From NCBI GenBank assembly GCA_015075425.1, contig JABTUL010000002.1, forward strand, positions 868,001 to 932,000: DNA of 64,000 bases, read 5' to 3'. How positions within the stretch are numbered: position 1 is the first letter of the stretch; the number at the start of each line of letters is the position of its first letter. The notes below the pieces were generated by a model. It worked only from the letters and a program-made list of their open reading frames with translations, searched no databases and was not told where the DNA came from. Shown here one piece after another: positions 63,466 through 64,000 of the stretch. The stretch is from Spirochaetales bacterium. Lineage in GTDB: Bacteria; Spirochaetota; Leptospiria; Leptospirales; Leptonemataceae. The position numbers and the translations under genes are program-made.

Positions 63466-64000
63466 TCAGTGATTTGTCGCTGGCTGGCGGGTCAAGCTTG
63501 TAACATACAATTGTCCGCCGGCAATGTGGGCCACAGCACGGCCGCCCGGTGCGACTGCAAAAGAATCGATCTGTCCTGCCTGAACCCGAATCCAGCGCAC
63601 CTCCTGCCCGGGGGCTTCGAGGTAGGTGTAAATGCCCGCATGCTCCTCCTCGACTGCCGAATCCCAGACGGCCAGAAAAATCTGACCTTGGCTGACCTTG
63701 AGCTCCGCTTTTTCGTAACAGGAACAACCGCACGAAAAGCATTTAAATACCTTTCGCAGCCCATGTTTGTAAACCCAGGGTCCGGCGGGGAGATCACGTT
63801 CTGCTTCGATTTTCTGGTCATCGTTCAGGGTCCAGAGTCGTAGCTTCCACTCATCCGGGTTCGCGTCAAAATGACTTATGGAATACCAAAAAGTTCGATT
63901 GAGTCCCCGGTCGCGAGTGACGCGCAGGCCCATTGAGTGCCGGCCTGGTGGCGTGCCTGGTAACTTGAGCCCAGGCGGTGTCCCTGTTCCCGGCTGATGG
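63466..64000 (-). CDS. Unknown protein, C-terminal part (5' end off window)
   Basis: Minus-strand frame open to the window edge, with stop at 63466-63468. An ATG at 63933 exists, but the frame above it has no stop and looks coding (PGLKLPGTPPGRHSMGL), so the gene is probably cut. The visible part is beta-rich, with ISHFDANPDEWKLRLWTLND, CFSCGCSCYEKAEL and a GQIDSFAVAPGGRAVAHIAGG segment like a propeller blade. No family recognised. The 33 bases to the next gene suggest one operon. Confidence 0.6.
   Translation of the reverse strand, partial: HQPGTGTPPGLKLPGTPPGRHSMGLRVTRDRGLNRTFWYSISHFDANPDEWKLRLWTLNDDQKIEAERDLPAGPWVYKHGLRKVFKCFSCGCSCYEKAELKVSQGQIFLAVWDSAVEEEHAGIYTYLEAPGQEVRWIRVQAGQIDSFAVAPGGRAVAHIAGGQLYVTSLTRQPATNH

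Overview
The window reads as a chromosome segment from a spirochaete of the order Leptospirales. It looks closer to Leptonema or Turneriella than to Leptospira proper, because base composition is balanced to slightly GC-rich rather than AT-rich. The clues are a DUF1554 lipoprotein (a family best known from Leptospira), OmpL47-like Ig modules, many short lipoproteins with relaxed lipoboxes, a split pntAA/pntAB/pntB transhydrogenase, the flgN-flgK-flgL-fliW-csrA order, and many class III cyclases and SpoIIE-type phosphatases. This placement is inference from gene content; no 16S rRNA is present. Coding density is very high, with frequent 4-base ATGA start/stop overlaps and several convergent genes that overlap at their 3' ends. 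I see no insertion sequence, prophage, CRISPR array or rRNA operon.

Layout. 1-9.0 kb: envelope and housekeeping genes (end of an unknown gene, GH18-like lipoprotein, 3-hydroxyacyl-CoA dehydrogenase, divergent Fe-type SOD with a voltage-sensor-like membrane protein, lipoprotein plus Omp85-type barrel, YaaR, 7TMR-DISM adenylate cyclase). 9.1-16.7 kb: GMC oxidoreductase, then a minus-strand late-flagellar operon flgN-flgK-flgL-fliW-csrA that runs without gaps into a 105-aa unknown gene and a membrane SpoIIE phosphatase. 16.8-24.9 kb: lipoprotein, quinone reductase, two tiny cysteine-rich exported proteins, hisD, tRNA-Val, rpsT, an ArsR/tandem-AHSA1 pair, a GNAT gene with a disrupted start, and an alkylglycerol-monooxygenase-like enzyme. 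25-35.7 kb: htpX and a row of exported proteins (LRR/SH3 lipoprotein, sensor phosphatase with an EF-hand, DUF4015 hydrolase, seven-repeat Asp-box propeller, SH3 lipoprotein, DUF1554 lipoprotein). 35.7-48.2 kb: truA, DUF2225, MgtC, lipase plus two MaoC dehydratases, an HPt protein, a LysM-FecR/OmpL47-like pair, a hybrid histidine kinase, a TPM protein, a SelW-like protein and an amidase. 48.3-53 kb: transhydrogenase, MoeB-rhodanese and a DUF1275 protein. 53.1-55.7 kb: a ParA/helical/PD-(D/E)XK nuclease cassette meeting a TfoX-N protein tail to tail. 55.7-64 kb: sdhCAB, TetR with a dehalogenase-like hydrolase, pirin, adenylate cyclase, an F420/NADP-type reductase and an unfinished unknown gene.

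How the genes work together. The clearest units are the late flagellar operon with its FliW/CsrA switch, succinate dehydrogenase, the proton-translocating transhydrogenase, and the MaoC pair, which looks like a two-subunit (R)-hydroxyacyl dehydratase. Signalling is prominent: two adenylate cyclases, two SpoIIE-type phosphatases, a hybrid kinase and a free HPt domain. The best candidate for an undescribed system is the ParA/helical/HrgA-like nuclease cassette at 53.1-55.3 kb. Runners-up are the csrA-linked 105-aa protein with its phosphatase, and the small cysteine-rich exported proteins near 19.4-20.0 kb. All assignments come from reading motifs by eye, without database searches.
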